From Geobacillus sp. 46C-IIa (lineage in GTDB: Bacteria > Bacillota > Bacilli > Bacillales > Anoxybacillaceae): DNA of 64,000 nucleotides. Shown one piece after another: positions 44,822 through 53,174 of the stretch (its first letter is position 1; each line of letters starts with the position of its first letter). The translations under genes and the position numbers were made by a program. Under the pieces are notes generated by a model. The model saw only the letters and a program-made list of their open reading frames with translations, was not told the DNA's origin and ran no database searches. Location: assembly GCF_014679505.1 (NCBI RefSeq), contig NZ_CP061474.1, forward strand, positions 1,828,001-1,892,000, given 5' to 3'.

Positions 44822-45451
44822 CTATGCCCAAAATGATTGCACCCCTTGCCAGCCAAAATACAAGCCGAATCCAACGAGTACGATGCCTGAGAGGAGCGAT
44901 GCTGCAGCCAACACATTCGCGGTGACATGGCGGCGAAATCCCCCGGCAGCCGCCGCCAGTGCCATATCCCATAAAACGACGCCAACCAAAATTGTTGCCG
45001 TGCGCCAGATCACTTGCCCTTCTCCCCCGCCGGCAGCCGCCATCTGTGCCAGCACTGACCCGTACACACCGAGCCAAAATAAAATCGACAGCGGGTTAAG
45101 CAGTGAAAGAAGAAAGCTGGCCAACCATGATCCAAACGCCGATTCTGTTTTCCGCTCTTGACGGATCGTAACCGCATGGGCGTTCCAGACGCTTTCCGCG
45201 CCGGTGTAAAGAAGGACAAAGGCGCCGAACAGCGAAAGGAATGTTTGCACGATCGGCTCCTTCGCCCATTCGCCGATGCCGAAATAGACAAGCGCAATGT
45301 ATACGAGATCGGCCGTCACCGCCCCGAGTCCAAACAGCCACGCCGGGATAAATCCGCCGCGCATGCCGCGGTCAAGCTGTGCAGCATTGACCGGGCCGAT
45401 CGGCGCCGCCAGCGACAGCCCTAACACAAGATCTCGAATAAACGTTTCCAT
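44822..45451 (-). CDS. LysE/RhtB-family amino acid exporter
   Basis: A 209-residue protein with six hydrophobic spans. The family N-terminus LGLSLAAPIGPVNAAQLDRGMRGGF is clear, with YTGAESVW and SLLNPLSILFWLGVYGS following. Such proteins export amino acids or related metabolites; the substrate is unknown. The ATG at 45451 follows AAGGAGGA; the ATG at 45478 precedes that site. Confidence 0.87.
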   Translation of the reverse strand: METFIRDLVLGLSLAAPIGPVNAAQLDRGMRGGFIPAWLFGLGAVTADLVYIALVYFGIGEWAKEPIVQTFLSLFGAFVLLYTGAESVWNAHAVTIRQERKTESAFGSWLASFLLSLLNPLSILFWLGVYGSVLAQMAAAGGGEGQVIWRTATILVGVVLWDMALAAAAGGFRRHVTANVLAAASLLSGIVLVGFGLYFGWQGVQSFWA

Positions 45452-45590
45452 CCTTTCCTCCTTCCTGCCATTGTCCAATACATTGTATTCGTCGGCTCGC
45501 CGCTGTACAACTCATTTTCCGTGCAGTGACGCCGCGAATATCGTCATGTCGGAACGCGCACGTTATTTATAACAGATTGGAGGGATCGAG

Positions 45591-45839
45591 ATGAACGAAC
45601 GGGTAAACGAGGCCGTTCGCGCCGTCGAACAAGCGCGCGCGGCCGTTGAAGAGGCGCAGGCGGGCAACAGCGCAGCGAACTTGCAGCGAGCCAACCAGCA
45701 GCTGCAAGCCGCGAGCCAGATTCTAGCCGCCGCCCGCGAACAAGCGGCGCAAGCAGGCAGCTCCATGCCGCCCGAACTCGAGCGCGCCGCTGCCATGCTC
45801 CGCCGCTTATACGAAACGGAACAGTCGCTCCGCTTATAG
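45591..45839 (+). CDS. Small Ala/Gln-rich helical protein
   Basis: An 82-residue protein that is almost entirely helical with heptad-like spacing (VNEAVRAVEQARAAVEEAQAG, LQRANQQLQAASQILAAAREQ). No signal sequence or known motif. Excellent ribosome-binding site GGAGGG. It stands alone with its own terminator and is probably a real small gene; the function is unknown. Confidence 0.6.
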   Translation: MNERVNEAVRAVEQARAAVEEAQAGNSAANLQRANQQLQAASQILAAAREQAAQAGSSMPPELERAAAMLRRLYETEQSLRL

Positions 45840-45958
45840 CGTTGTTGTCTGACGCAAGCCGCTCCTGTCAGCGGACTATAGGAAACATAGAGAAGTTAGC
45901 GACCGGGCCATCGAAGCGCCCGTTTCCTCCAAAAAACGCGTGCCAAAAGCAGAAAATG

Positions 45959-45992
45959 CCAGCCAGCTCGCTATGACTGGCTGGATCTTTTT
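45959..45992 (+). terminator. Intrinsic terminator
   Basis: Eight-base stem CCAGCCAG/CTGGCTGG, ten-base loop, followed by ATCTTTTT on the plus strand; 120 bases after the small helical gene. Confidence 0.75.
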
Positions 45993-46027
45993 ATCTCCCA
46001 GACCCCTTCTTTCCGCTGGGGGGCTGA

Positions 46028-47548
46028 TCACGTCATCGAAGCCAGCACAGCCGGCAAAGCATCAATCACATCCGACGCCAGTACATCCCATGGAGAATGG
46101 CCGTGTTGAACAAGCCAATCAGCGGCCTTTCCATGCACGAAAACAGCATTGCTCACCGCCGGCTGCACCGCCTCATGCTGCAACAAAAACGCCGCAACGA
46201 TGCCAGTCAGCACATCGCCGCTTCCCCCTTTCGCCAACGCCGGGTTGCCGGTCGCGTTCACATATTGCGCCCCGTCCGGCGCCGTGACAATCGTATACGG
46301 CCCTTTTAAGACGACGTACACACCGTATTCCATCGCCAGTCGCTTCGATACGCCAAAGCGGTCATGCTCCACCTCGCGAACGGAACGATGGACGATGCGC
46401 GCCATCTCCCCGGGATGCGGAGTAATGACCGTCGGCGCGTTCCGTCCGCGCACCCGCTCAGCGTAGTCGTCCCAAAAAAACAAGGCATCTGCATCAATAA
46501 CAAGCGGCACTGGCTGGCGCACAAGTTCGTTCACTAAGCGGCGCACGCCGTCTGTCCGGCCCATTCCCGGACCGATGGCCATCGCATCAATGTCAAGTCC
46601 GTCCCAATCGGCCGCGCCGGCAAATGCGCCATCCTCTGCCGGCCATAATCGGCACATCGCCTCCGGCACGCGGTTGGCCGCCGCCTCGTACACCGTTTCC
46701 GGAACCGCCATCGTCACAAGACCAGCACCGCTGCGAAGCGCCGCTTTCGCCGTCATCGCCACCGCTCCGCTCATCACCTTGGATCCGCCGACAATGAGCA
46801 GCTTGCCGTGCGTTCCTTTATGCGATGACCGCGTTCGTTTCGGCATCGTCCGCACTACATCGCTCTGTTCCCACAAAAACCGGGCAGCCGCCTTCGCCTG
46901 CACCGCTACGGGCGGAATGCCAATATCGACAACAGCGATCTCTCCGTAATAATCGGCCGCCGGAAACGTATACGCCCCAAGCTTCGGGCATTGGATCGTG
47001 AGCGTGACATCAGCGCAAACGGCGGTGCTGACATCACCGCCGTCAGCCGGCACCCCGCTCGGCACATCGATCGCGTATACCGTTGCGGACGTGCGGTTCA
47101 CTTGTTCAATGATTTCTTTGTACGGTGAGCGCACGTCCCCTTTGACGCCAATGCCAAGGAGCGCGTCAACGATGGCGTCGTAATGCGGCACGCGCGCCGC
47201 AAACGCCCGTTCATTGCCCTCATAAGGCAGCCACGAATAGCCGGACCGCTCGTACACCTCAAGCGCCATGCGCGCCGCCCCTTTCACCTTTTCCCGCGGC
47301 GGGATGAGCCAGACATCGGTTTCATAGCCACAACTTTTCAACATGCGCGCGATGACGAATCCGTCGCCGCCGTTATTGCCCGTCCCGGCGAGCACCGCGA
47401 CCCTATGAGCGCGCGAGATCCGCTCTTTCAGCGCCCGAAACAGCGCCTGTCCGGCGTTTTCCATCAGCGAGTCGTCGCGAATGCCGATCCGCTCTGCCAC
47501 TTCCCGGTCAATGGCATACATTTCATCAGCTGTTACGATCGAAATCAT
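46028..47548 (-). CDS. nnr: Bifunctional NAD(P)H-hydrate repair enzyme (epimerase and ADP/ATP-dependent dehydratase)
   Basis: A 506-residue fusion of YjeF_N and YjeF_C. The first half (1-215) is the NAD(P)HX epimerase: ENAGQALF, VLAGTGNNGGDGFVIARML, DALLGIGVKG, AIDVPSGVPAD. The second half is the ribokinase-like dehydratase: GKLLIVGGSKVMSGA, AIGPGMGRTDG, LVIDADALFF, TVITPHPGEMARI, VVLKGPYTIV, GNPALAKGGSGDVLTGIVAAFL. It repairs hydrated NAD(P)H, useful at high growth temperature. The ATG at 47548 with AAAGGGG is preferred; an ATG two codons earlier is too close to that site. Confidence 0.93.
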   Translation of the reverse strand: MISIVTADEMYAIDREVAERIGIRDDSLMENAGQALFRALKERISRAHRVAVLAGTGNNGGDGFVIARMLKSCGYETDVWLIPPREKVKGAARMALEVYERSGYSWLPYEGNERAFAARVPHYDAIVDALLGIGVKGDVRSPYKEIIEQVNRTSATVYAIDVPSGVPADGGDVSTAVCADVTLTIQCPKLGAYTFPAADYYGEIAVVDIGIPPVAVQAKAAARFLWEQSDVVRTMPKRTRSSHKGTHGKLLIVGGSKVMSGAVAMTAKAALRSGAGLVTMAVPETVYEAAANRVPEAMCRLWPAEDGAFAGAADWDGLDIDAMAIGPGMGRTDGVRRLVNELVRQPVPLVIDADALFFWDDYAERVRGRNAPTVITPHPGEMARIVHRSVREVEHDRFGVSKRLAMEYGVYVVLKGPYTIVTAPDGAQYVNATGNPALAKGGSGDVLTGIVAAFLLQHEAVQPAVSNAVFVHGKAADWLVQHGHSPWDVLASDVIDALPAVLASMT

Positions 47549-47732
47549 GGCCATTCCCCTTTCCACTTCCAAGCTATGTTTAGTGTACAATTTTTCCAAG
47601 CGAAAGACGAGTACAACAAGTGAAACGATGCGCCGCCGCACAGGCGGTGTTTTCTTCTGTAGACGATGGGATGAAAAAAGCAGTATAGCAGAAGTGTTCC
47701 GTTTCATTTCATTCCAAAAGAGGCGACCAACG

Positions 47733-48302
47733 TTGATATACATCGAAAAAGGACGCCGCGAATACATCAAAGCAAGCGTATCATTATTCTTTGGCGGCTT
47801 TGCGACGCTCCACAATTACATCGGCTTTTTGTTAAGTGAACCGCCGTACTCGTTCCGCCAGTCAGTGCTCGGGTTTTTATTTATTGTGTATATCTTTGGC
47901 AGCTTCAGCTCCGTCTATATGGGACGGAAGGCAGATGTGTACGGCCATGCGCGCCCCCTTCTCCTTTCGGTAGCTGCAACAGCACTTGGGGCGTTTGTCA
48001 CGCTCGCCCCTTCGGCGGTCGTAAAAATAGCCGGCCTGGCGCTGTTTACGTTCGGCTTTTTCGGCTGCCATTCAATTGCAAGCGTTTGGATTGGCGAACG
48101 GACGCGTATCCATAAAGCCCAAGCGTCCTCCTTATATCTTCTTCTCTGTTATTTAGGATCCAGCCTCGCCGGAACGGCCGGCAGCTACGTTTGCGCTCAC
48201 TTTCATTGGGGCGGCGTCATCGCCCTTGTTTTGGCATTGCTTGCCTTCTCCTATCCATTCATCCAGTTTACAGAAAAACGGCGGCCATCGCATGGGAGAT
48301 GA
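47733..48302 (+). pseudogene. C-terminal half of an MFS transporter (YnfM-like)
   Basis: About 190 codons coding for spans 7-12 of a major facilitator: FGGFATLHNYIGFLLSEPP, IFGSFSSVYMGRKADVYG, LALFTFGFFGCHSIASVWIGERTRIHKAQASSLYLLLCYLGSS, all matching the second half of YnfM/YgaY-type carriers. The first half is missing; the frame upstream of 47733 has no transporter character. TTG at 47733 with AAGAGG could start a truncated product. Most likely a deletion remnant. Confidence 0.7.
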
Positions 48303-48314
48303 CCGCCGCTTCGC

Positions 48315-48710
48315 TTACGGTTGCTTCGTAATGACTTGCAGTCCAAATTGCAGGCAATCTTCACAAATTGCGGCCAGCGGCCCGTTGACAAGCCGCGGCT
48401 TTTCTTTCAAGCAAAACGAACAGCGGCCGTCGCGGGCTTCTTGCGCTTCGAGCGCCAAAGCCTCTTCCAGCTTTTCGAGCGGGAAGACGGAGAGCGCTTC
48501 GTACACGTTATCAAGCAAATGGCCATCAATATACCCGCATTTTCCTCCCCAACGCAACGCCGTCAATTTCGCCGCCACGGCCATCCCTTCGTAAAACCGG
48601 CGGCGGGCTTCGTCCCCGCTTTGTTCAGCCATCGCTGCGACCTCATCGGCAAACCGTTCCAACGCCGCGGTCGTGCATTCATCGAGCCACCTTGTTGTTC
48701 CGCTTGTCAT
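48315..48710 (-). CDS. Hypothetical protein with ClpX-type zinc finger
   Basis: A 131-residue protein: a helical first part (ERFADEVAAMAEQSGDEARRRFYEGMAVAAKL) and a C-terminal four-cysteine module CSFCLKEKPRLVNGP..ICEDCL resembling the zf-C4 domain of ClpX, which mediates protein binding. There is no ATPase domain. It follows the DCC and SRAP genes on the same strand with a 58-base gap. The role is unknown. Confidence 0.65.
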   Translation of the reverse strand: MTSGTTRWLDECTTAALERFADEVAAMAEQSGDEARRRFYEGMAVAAKLTALRWGGKCGYIDGHLLDNVYEALSVFPLEKLEEALALEAQEARDGRCSFCLKEKPRLVNGPLAAICEDCLQFGLQVITKQP

Positions 48711-48768
48711 GATCTCCCCCCTTGTTTCTTTCCCTTTTCAATACGACAAACGGATCGGTTTTCCTTCT

Positions 48769-49173
48769 TCACCGCGGCAATTCGTCTAGAAAACGGGCGC
48801 GCAGCTCAGGGAGCGGCAGCGGACAGCGATTTTGCCGGCGGATAAGGCGGTGGCGTCGGACAGCGATTTGGTCATACACAAAGTCGCGGAACGGCCGCGG
48901 AACGAGAAACCCAGCTGCGGCCAGCCCCTTCCATGGCCAGGCCAGACGCCGGCCGATGCGCAACACGGCGTCCGACTTGACATAATAGCAGCCGTCTTCG
49001 ATGAGGACGACCGTGTCTCCCGCCGGCATGTTCCCTCTTTCCAACAACGCCCGGCCGACGGCGCTTTGCTGCGAGGCAAAGCGGAATGCCGCCTTCCGGT
49101 CGCGGACGGCAATCCAGTGCACACTTGCATGACAAAACAAGCAGTCGCCATCAAACAAAATGATCGGGGACAT
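48769..49173 (-). CDS. DCC-family thiol-disulfide oxidoreductase (YuxK-like)
   Basis: A 134-residue protein with the DxxCxxC signature of the family at the N-terminus (LFDGDCLFCHASVHWI), a thioredoxin-like active site, and the conserved C-terminal region RPFRDFVYDQIAVRRHRL. Probably membrane-associated redox function; substrate unknown. It begins 15 bases after the SRAP gene ends and is likely co-transcribed. Confidence 0.85.
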   Translation of the reverse strand: MSPIILFDGDCLFCHASVHWIAVRDRKAAFRFASQQSAVGRALLERGNMPAGDTVVLIEDGCYYVKSDAVLRIGRRLAWPWKGLAAAGFLVPRPFRDFVYDQIAVRRHRLIRRQNRCPLPLPELRARFLDELPR

Positions 49174-49188
49174 CCCTCTTCCCTCCCG

Positions 49189-49857
49189 TTATCGGCTGTT
49201 GACCGGCTCAATGCAGGCGCTGACATCGTTTTTCGGCGAATTGACCAGCGGCGACACTTCGTACATTCGCATTCGCTCGCTCGGATACGGCTGCAGGAAC
49301 GTTTTCAAATACTCGCTGTCATCCAAGCTCGGATCAAGCCAGTCGCCATGCCGCTCGGAAGGCAGAATGACCGGCATCCGATCGTGAATGGCGGCGACAA
49401 GTTCATTCGCCTTTGTCGTGATGATCGTGCACGTCTCCAGCGGCCCGCTCGGCCCATCCCAGCGCTCCCACAGCCCGGCGAACGCAAACGGCGCGCCCGC
49501 TGCGAGCGTAAACCGATACGGCACTTTTTTCTCCCCCTCTTTTCTCCACTCGTAAAATCCATCGGCTACAATCAAACAGCGCCGCCGCTTGAACGCATGG
49601 CGAAAACTTGCCTTCTCATCCACGGTTTCCGACCGGGCGTTGATCATCTTGGCGCCGATGCGAACGTCTTTCGCCCAAAACGGCACAAGCCCCCAGCGCA
49701 TCATTTTCCCGACTCGCTCCCCTTCTTCCACAACAACTGTCAGCACTTCTTGGCTCGGGGCGATGTTAAACCGCGGGGCGAGCGGGCCTTGATACCGAAA
49801 ACAAAACAGCGCTTGCAGCGCTTCCAAATCAGCCGTTAACGTAAACCGGCCGCACAT
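49189..49857 (-). CDS. SRAP-domain DNA repair protein (HMCES/YedK family)
   Basis: A 222-residue SOS-response-associated peptidase domain protein. After removal of Met the catalytic Cys2 is exposed (MCGRFTL), which crosslinks to abasic sites in single-stranded DNA and protects them. Other active-site parts: RFNIAPSQ, the Asn in MINARSET, FYEWRK (Glu) and AAIHDRMPVIL (His). The start at 49857 follows GGAGTG and leaves Cys at position 2; the frame extends three codons further but that form would bury the cysteine. Confidence 0.93.
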   Translation of the reverse strand: MCGRFTLTADLEALQALFCFRYQGPLAPRFNIAPSQEVLTVVVEEGERVGKMMRWGLVPFWAKDVRIGAKMINARSETVDEKASFRHAFKRRRCLIVADGFYEWRKEGEKKVPYRFTLAAGAPFAFAGLWERWDGPSGPLETCTIITTKANELVAAIHDRMPVILPSERHGDWLDPSLDDSEYLKTFLQPYPSERMRMYEVSPLVNSPKNDVSACIEPVNSR

Positions 49858-49950
49858 GGCATTCACTCCTTGATTCGTTGATCCACGCTATCTCCATCTC
49901 CCGTTTCTTCCATTATAATAAAAAGCGGCCGAATACGAATGGCGTCCGCC

Positions 49951-50886
49951 TTAAGAAGAAGTGTTTTCCAATGAGCGCAAAAATGTGAACACTCGTTCAA
50001 TATACTCATCGCCGTAGAGGGAAAAACTTTTCACATGATCGGCTTTTTCCGTCAACCATAGTTGAAAGACATCTGAATGAGTACGGTGCAACTTCACACT
50101 TTCTTCGTATGGGATCGAACGGTCGTCTTTGCTGTGGATGAACAAAATCGGCCTCGGCGCTACACGATCCACCGCACGAATAGGGGAAGACAAGTCTAAA
50201 TCAAGATCCGCCAGCGCGGGAACAATCGCTAAAATCAAATACGTAAACGGCACATCGGGCAAATGCGTCCATACCGGCATGTTGGCGCGTAAATACGATT
50301 CGAGGTCGCTGAACGGGCTGTCGGCAATCACCCCGCGAACATCACCGTCCTCTGCCGCCGCCAAAATCGATGTCGCCGCCCCCATTGAAACGCCGTATAA
50401 GGCGACCGGTTCGCGGTAGTGTTGCTTCGCGTAATCGATGACGCCGAGCAAGTCGTCCTTCTCTTTGACGCCGATCGTAATCATGTCCCCTTCCGATTCA
50501 CCGCTCGCACGGAAATCGAACAAAATGACACGATACCCTTCAGACACGAACCGCTTGGCGAGCGGCAAAAACGGAACGTTTTCTTGAATGCGGTTGCCGG
50601 CATATCCGTGGGCAAAAACGACCGTCATGCGCGCCGGTTTCTGCGGTGAAATGATCCAGCCTTTGAGCCTCGTCTCCCCGTCTTTGCTGATAAAGGTGGC
50701 ATTTTCATATGTCATCCCGTAATCATGAGGCGTCTCGGTAATCGGCTGGCGCTCTTTATGGGTCAGCTGCCAGCCAACATAAACGGACACCCCGATGCAA
50801 GCCAACACTCCGAGCGCCACAATCGTCAATGATAACGGAACCCATACGCGCTGTAGCAGACGGTGTGGTGTGCGTCCTAATTCCAT
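49951..50886 (-). CDS. Membrane-anchored alpha/beta hydrolase
   Basis: A 311-residue protein with an N-terminal anchor (LSLTIVALGVLACIGVSVYVGW) and an extracytoplasmic alpha/beta-hydrolase domain: oxyanion region VFAHGYAGNR, nucleophile Ser in LYGVSMGAATS, Asp in FIHSKDDRSIP and His in KADHVKSF. It resembles B. subtilis YqkD-type hydrolases; substrate unknown. The ATG at 50886 follows GAGGGGAG. It is 37 bases downstream of the antiporter gene on the same strand and may be read with it. Confidence 0.85.
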   Translation of the reverse strand: MELGRTPHRLLQRVWVPLSLTIVALGVLACIGVSVYVGWQLTHKERQPITETPHDYGMTYENATFISKDGETRLKGWIISPQKPARMTVVFAHGYAGNRIQENVPFLPLAKRFVSEGYRVILFDFRASGESEGDMITIGVKEKDDLLGVIDYAKQHYREPVALYGVSMGAATSILAAAEDGDVRGVIADSPFSDLESYLRANMPVWTHLPDVPFTYLILAIVPALADLDLDLSSPIRAVDRVAPRPILFIHSKDDRSIPYEESVKLHRTHSDVFQLWLTEKADHVKSFSLYGDEYIERVFTFLRSLENTSS

Positions 50887-50923
50887 TGCGTTCTCCCCTC
50901 ATTGGTATTGATCTCTATCATTT

Positions 50924-52765
50924 TTATGCTTTCTCCAGCCGATGGCGCAACTGCTCGACATATTCGCCCGAACCTGTCACAATCAGCCGGTCGCCTTTTT
51001 GCAATTCCGTATCGCCATGAGGAACGATAAATTCGTTTTCGCGGAAAATGCGGACAATAATACAGTCGCCCATAAATGGGAAGCGACGGAGTGGAATCCC
51101 GTCATAATCCGGATTATTCATGGCCACTTCATGCAGTGTTGTATCTTTGTTGATCATCATCCGCGCCACCCTTGGGGATTCGATGGATGCCCGCAACATC
51201 GAACTAGTCGAGCGGAGAACGGATAACACTTCAATGCCCTCGTCGTTCAACCGTTCCACTTGTTTCGGGCTTTCTGCAAGCACCAAAATTCGCCCAACCC
51301 CTTGTTCCTTCGCAGCCAGCGCCACATCAGCGTTCACCTTCTCATTGCCAGTCCAAGCGACAACAATGTCAGCCGCAAACGCTCCCTGCTCTTCCAACGT
51401 TTCCTTTGTGTAATCAGCGATGCGAACGATGGAGAAAACGTCGGCCGCTCCCGTTCGCTCCATGTCTTCCCGCTTCGCATGAAACAGCCTTACGTCGTAT
51501 CGATGCAAATCAAGCTCCCGGGCAGCCGCCAAAGTAAACTGATTCACTCCGATGAGGGATACGTCGATTTTCCCTTCGTCTTTCGGGCGAACAAACCATT
51601 TTTTAAACAAAATCGGTGCAACAATGCTAGACAAAACAGCTACTAAAACAAGCGCCCCTTCCATCGTCTCATCGATCATCCCGATCCGTTTGGCGATGGC
51701 AGCTGCCGCAATGACAAGCGACAATGTCGACACAAGCAAAAACGAGGCAGCCAACGTCATTTTCGTATCATACCAAATACGGAGCAAAAAAACGGGGACG
51801 ACTTTCGATACGACCAGCGCCAAAAAAAGAAGCGGAATCATCATTAAAATCGTTGGTTCGGTGATGAGCGAACGTAAATTCAAATCAACACCGACCATGA
51901 CAAAGAAGATCGGGATGAGAAAACCGTAGCCAAACGAATCAAGCTGGTGGCGCAACTCCTTATTCGGCGACAACAGTGAAACGAGCACCCCGGCTAAAAA
52001 TGCTCCTAAAATGTTCTCTGCACCAAACGTTTCGGACAATGCGACGAGCACAATCATCAAAGTAAATACCGCTCGGGTCCCAATTTGAACCGTTCCCTTG
52101 GCCATTGTCTCGACAAACGATCGTCTCTTAAAGTGTTTTCCAACGAAATAAAACACAACCCCGCAAGCAAATAGGCCAAGCAACAGCCATGTACTTCCGT
52201 GTTCAGGCTCATAAAGCGAAACGAATACAGCCAGCAAAATCATCGTCGCTAAATCAGCGATCACCGCAATAAGTAAAATGGCCTGCCCAATCGTCGTCTC
52301 CATCAAGTTGGTATCTTTTAACGTCGGCACAACGACCCCAAGGGAAATCGTTGAAATGATGAGCGTCATGAAAAATGCGTTGTCTATATAACCAAAGACG
52401 ACAAACAAATAAGAAAGGCCGTACGACAAAGCAAAAATCGCCACAAAAATGAGTGGAGCAATTATAAACGGATTCGGTTCTTTTCGCTGTTTGCTGGCTG
52501 TTTTCGGTTGATTGGCAAACATCGAAAAGTCAATTTCCAGCCCACTCAAAAACATTAAAAATAAAAAACCAAGCGTAGACAACGTCTTAATCCACATGTC
52601 CGGCTGTACAAGATCAAAGCCCGTTTTTCCGATCACAATGCCAACGAGAATTTCCGCCACCACGACCGGAATCACTTGCAGCCGAAGCCGGTTTAATACA
52701 ATGGGCGTCAAAAACGCCGCAACAACAACAATCAATAACGAAGTGAGCGATGACTGTTCGGCCAT
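50924..52765 (-). CDS. CPA2-type monovalent cation/proton antiporter (YjbQ-like)
   Basis: A 613-residue protein: about twelve membrane spans forming an Na_H_Exchanger domain (EILVGIVIGKTGFDLV, FLFLMFLSGLEIDF, ILGAFLAGVLVSLLSP, IPIFFVMVGVDLNLRSL), then a cytoplasmic TrkA-N nucleotide-binding domain (IDVSLIGVNQFTLAAARELD) and a TrkA-C domain (IVRIFRENEFIVPHGDTELQKGDRLIVTG). The length equals that of B. subtilis YjbQ (about 614). It likely exchanges K+ or Na+ for H+ under nucleotide or c-di-AMP control. The ATG at 52765 follows AAAGGGG; the frame is open further up but that region is the structured leader. Confidence 0.87.
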   Translation of the reverse strand: MAEQSSLTSLLIVVVAAFLTPIVLNRLRLQVIPVVVAEILVGIVIGKTGFDLVQPDMWIKTLSTLGFLFLMFLSGLEIDFSMFANQPKTASKQRKEPNPFIIAPLIFVAIFALSYGLSYLFVVFGYIDNAFFMTLIISTISLGVVVPTLKDTNLMETTIGQAILLIAVIADLATMILLAVFVSLYEPEHGSTWLLLGLFACGVVFYFVGKHFKRRSFVETMAKGTVQIGTRAVFTLMIVLVALSETFGAENILGAFLAGVLVSLLSPNKELRHQLDSFGYGFLIPIFFVMVGVDLNLRSLITEPTILMMIPLLFLALVVSKVVPVFLLRIWYDTKMTLAASFLLVSTLSLVIAAAAIAKRIGMIDETMEGALVLVAVLSSIVAPILFKKWFVRPKDEGKIDVSLIGVNQFTLAAARELDLHRYDVRLFHAKREDMERTGAADVFSIVRIADYTKETLEEQGAFAADIVVAWTGNEKVNADVALAAKEQGVGRILVLAESPKQVERLNDEGIEVLSVLRSTSSMLRASIESPRVARMMINKDTTLHEVAMNNPDYDGIPLRRFPFMGDCIIVRIFRENEFIVPHGDTELQKGDRLIVTGSGEYVEQLRHRLEKA

Positions 52766-52791
52766 AACGTTCCCCTTTCTAAACGAACATT

Positions 52792-52887
52792 CGTAAAAGG
52801 CCGTCGGAACCGTATTCCTGCCAAACGAGAATAGAGCAGCCCGTCCGTTTTTAGCGGCGGGCACCGCCAAAATCATTTTACGGCCTT
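52792..52887 (-). promoter_or_regulatory. Structured 5' leader of the antiporter gene (candidate riboswitch)
   Basis: The transcript from the promoter at 52899-52927 would begin near 52892 and carry AAGGCCGT (52880-52887), which pairs with ACGGCCTT (52797-52804). Enclosed are a strong hairpin (GCCCG-CCG with CGG-A-CGGGC, A-rich loop), a CTGC/GCAG stem and a GGAA/TTCC stem. An alternative pairing of CGTAAAA (52876-52882) with TTTTACG (52792-52798) uses overlapping bases, as in a switch. I do not recognise a known riboswitch class. It ends about 27 bases before the start codon. Confidence 0.45.
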
Positions 52888-52898
52888 CTAGACTTTTC

Positions 52899-52927
52899 AT
52901 CTTAACGAATTTTCAGGCGCGGTGCAA
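52899..52927 (-). promoter_or_regulatory. Sigma-A promoter of the antiporter gene
   Basis: On the minus strand TTGCAC (52922-52927), 17 bases, TAAGAT (52899-52904). The gap from here to 53110 contains nothing else I can identify. Confidence 0.65.
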
Positions 52928-53110
52928 CCAAATCGCTGTTTCCATTTGGCAAACGCGGTGCGCCTCGGCCGATTTGAAGCAGTCATCGTTTTTGCAGACA
53001 ACGAACAAGATCGCATCGAGAGGAGAAACGACTCTTTCTTTGGGATATAGTATATGTGCTTGACATTTTACCACTTGACCAACGTTCGTTTAGGCAGCTA
53101 TTCATCTAGC

Positions 53111-53147
53111 AAAAAGAGATGCCCGCAAACGAACGCGCATCTCTTTT
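53111..53147 (-). terminator. Intrinsic terminator after the acyl-CoA dehydrogenase gene
   Basis: A perfect 11-bp stem AAAAGAGATGC/GCATCTCTTTT with a 14-base loop. Confidence 0.85.
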
Positions 53148-53174
53148 CCCCATTGTCCCTCACTTGCCATCCGC

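Noticed and set aside
52766..52900. 45-codon N-terminal extension of the antiporter
   Set aside because: The region is a structured leader directly after the promoter; the ATG at 52765 has a proper ribosome-binding site and gives the family length.
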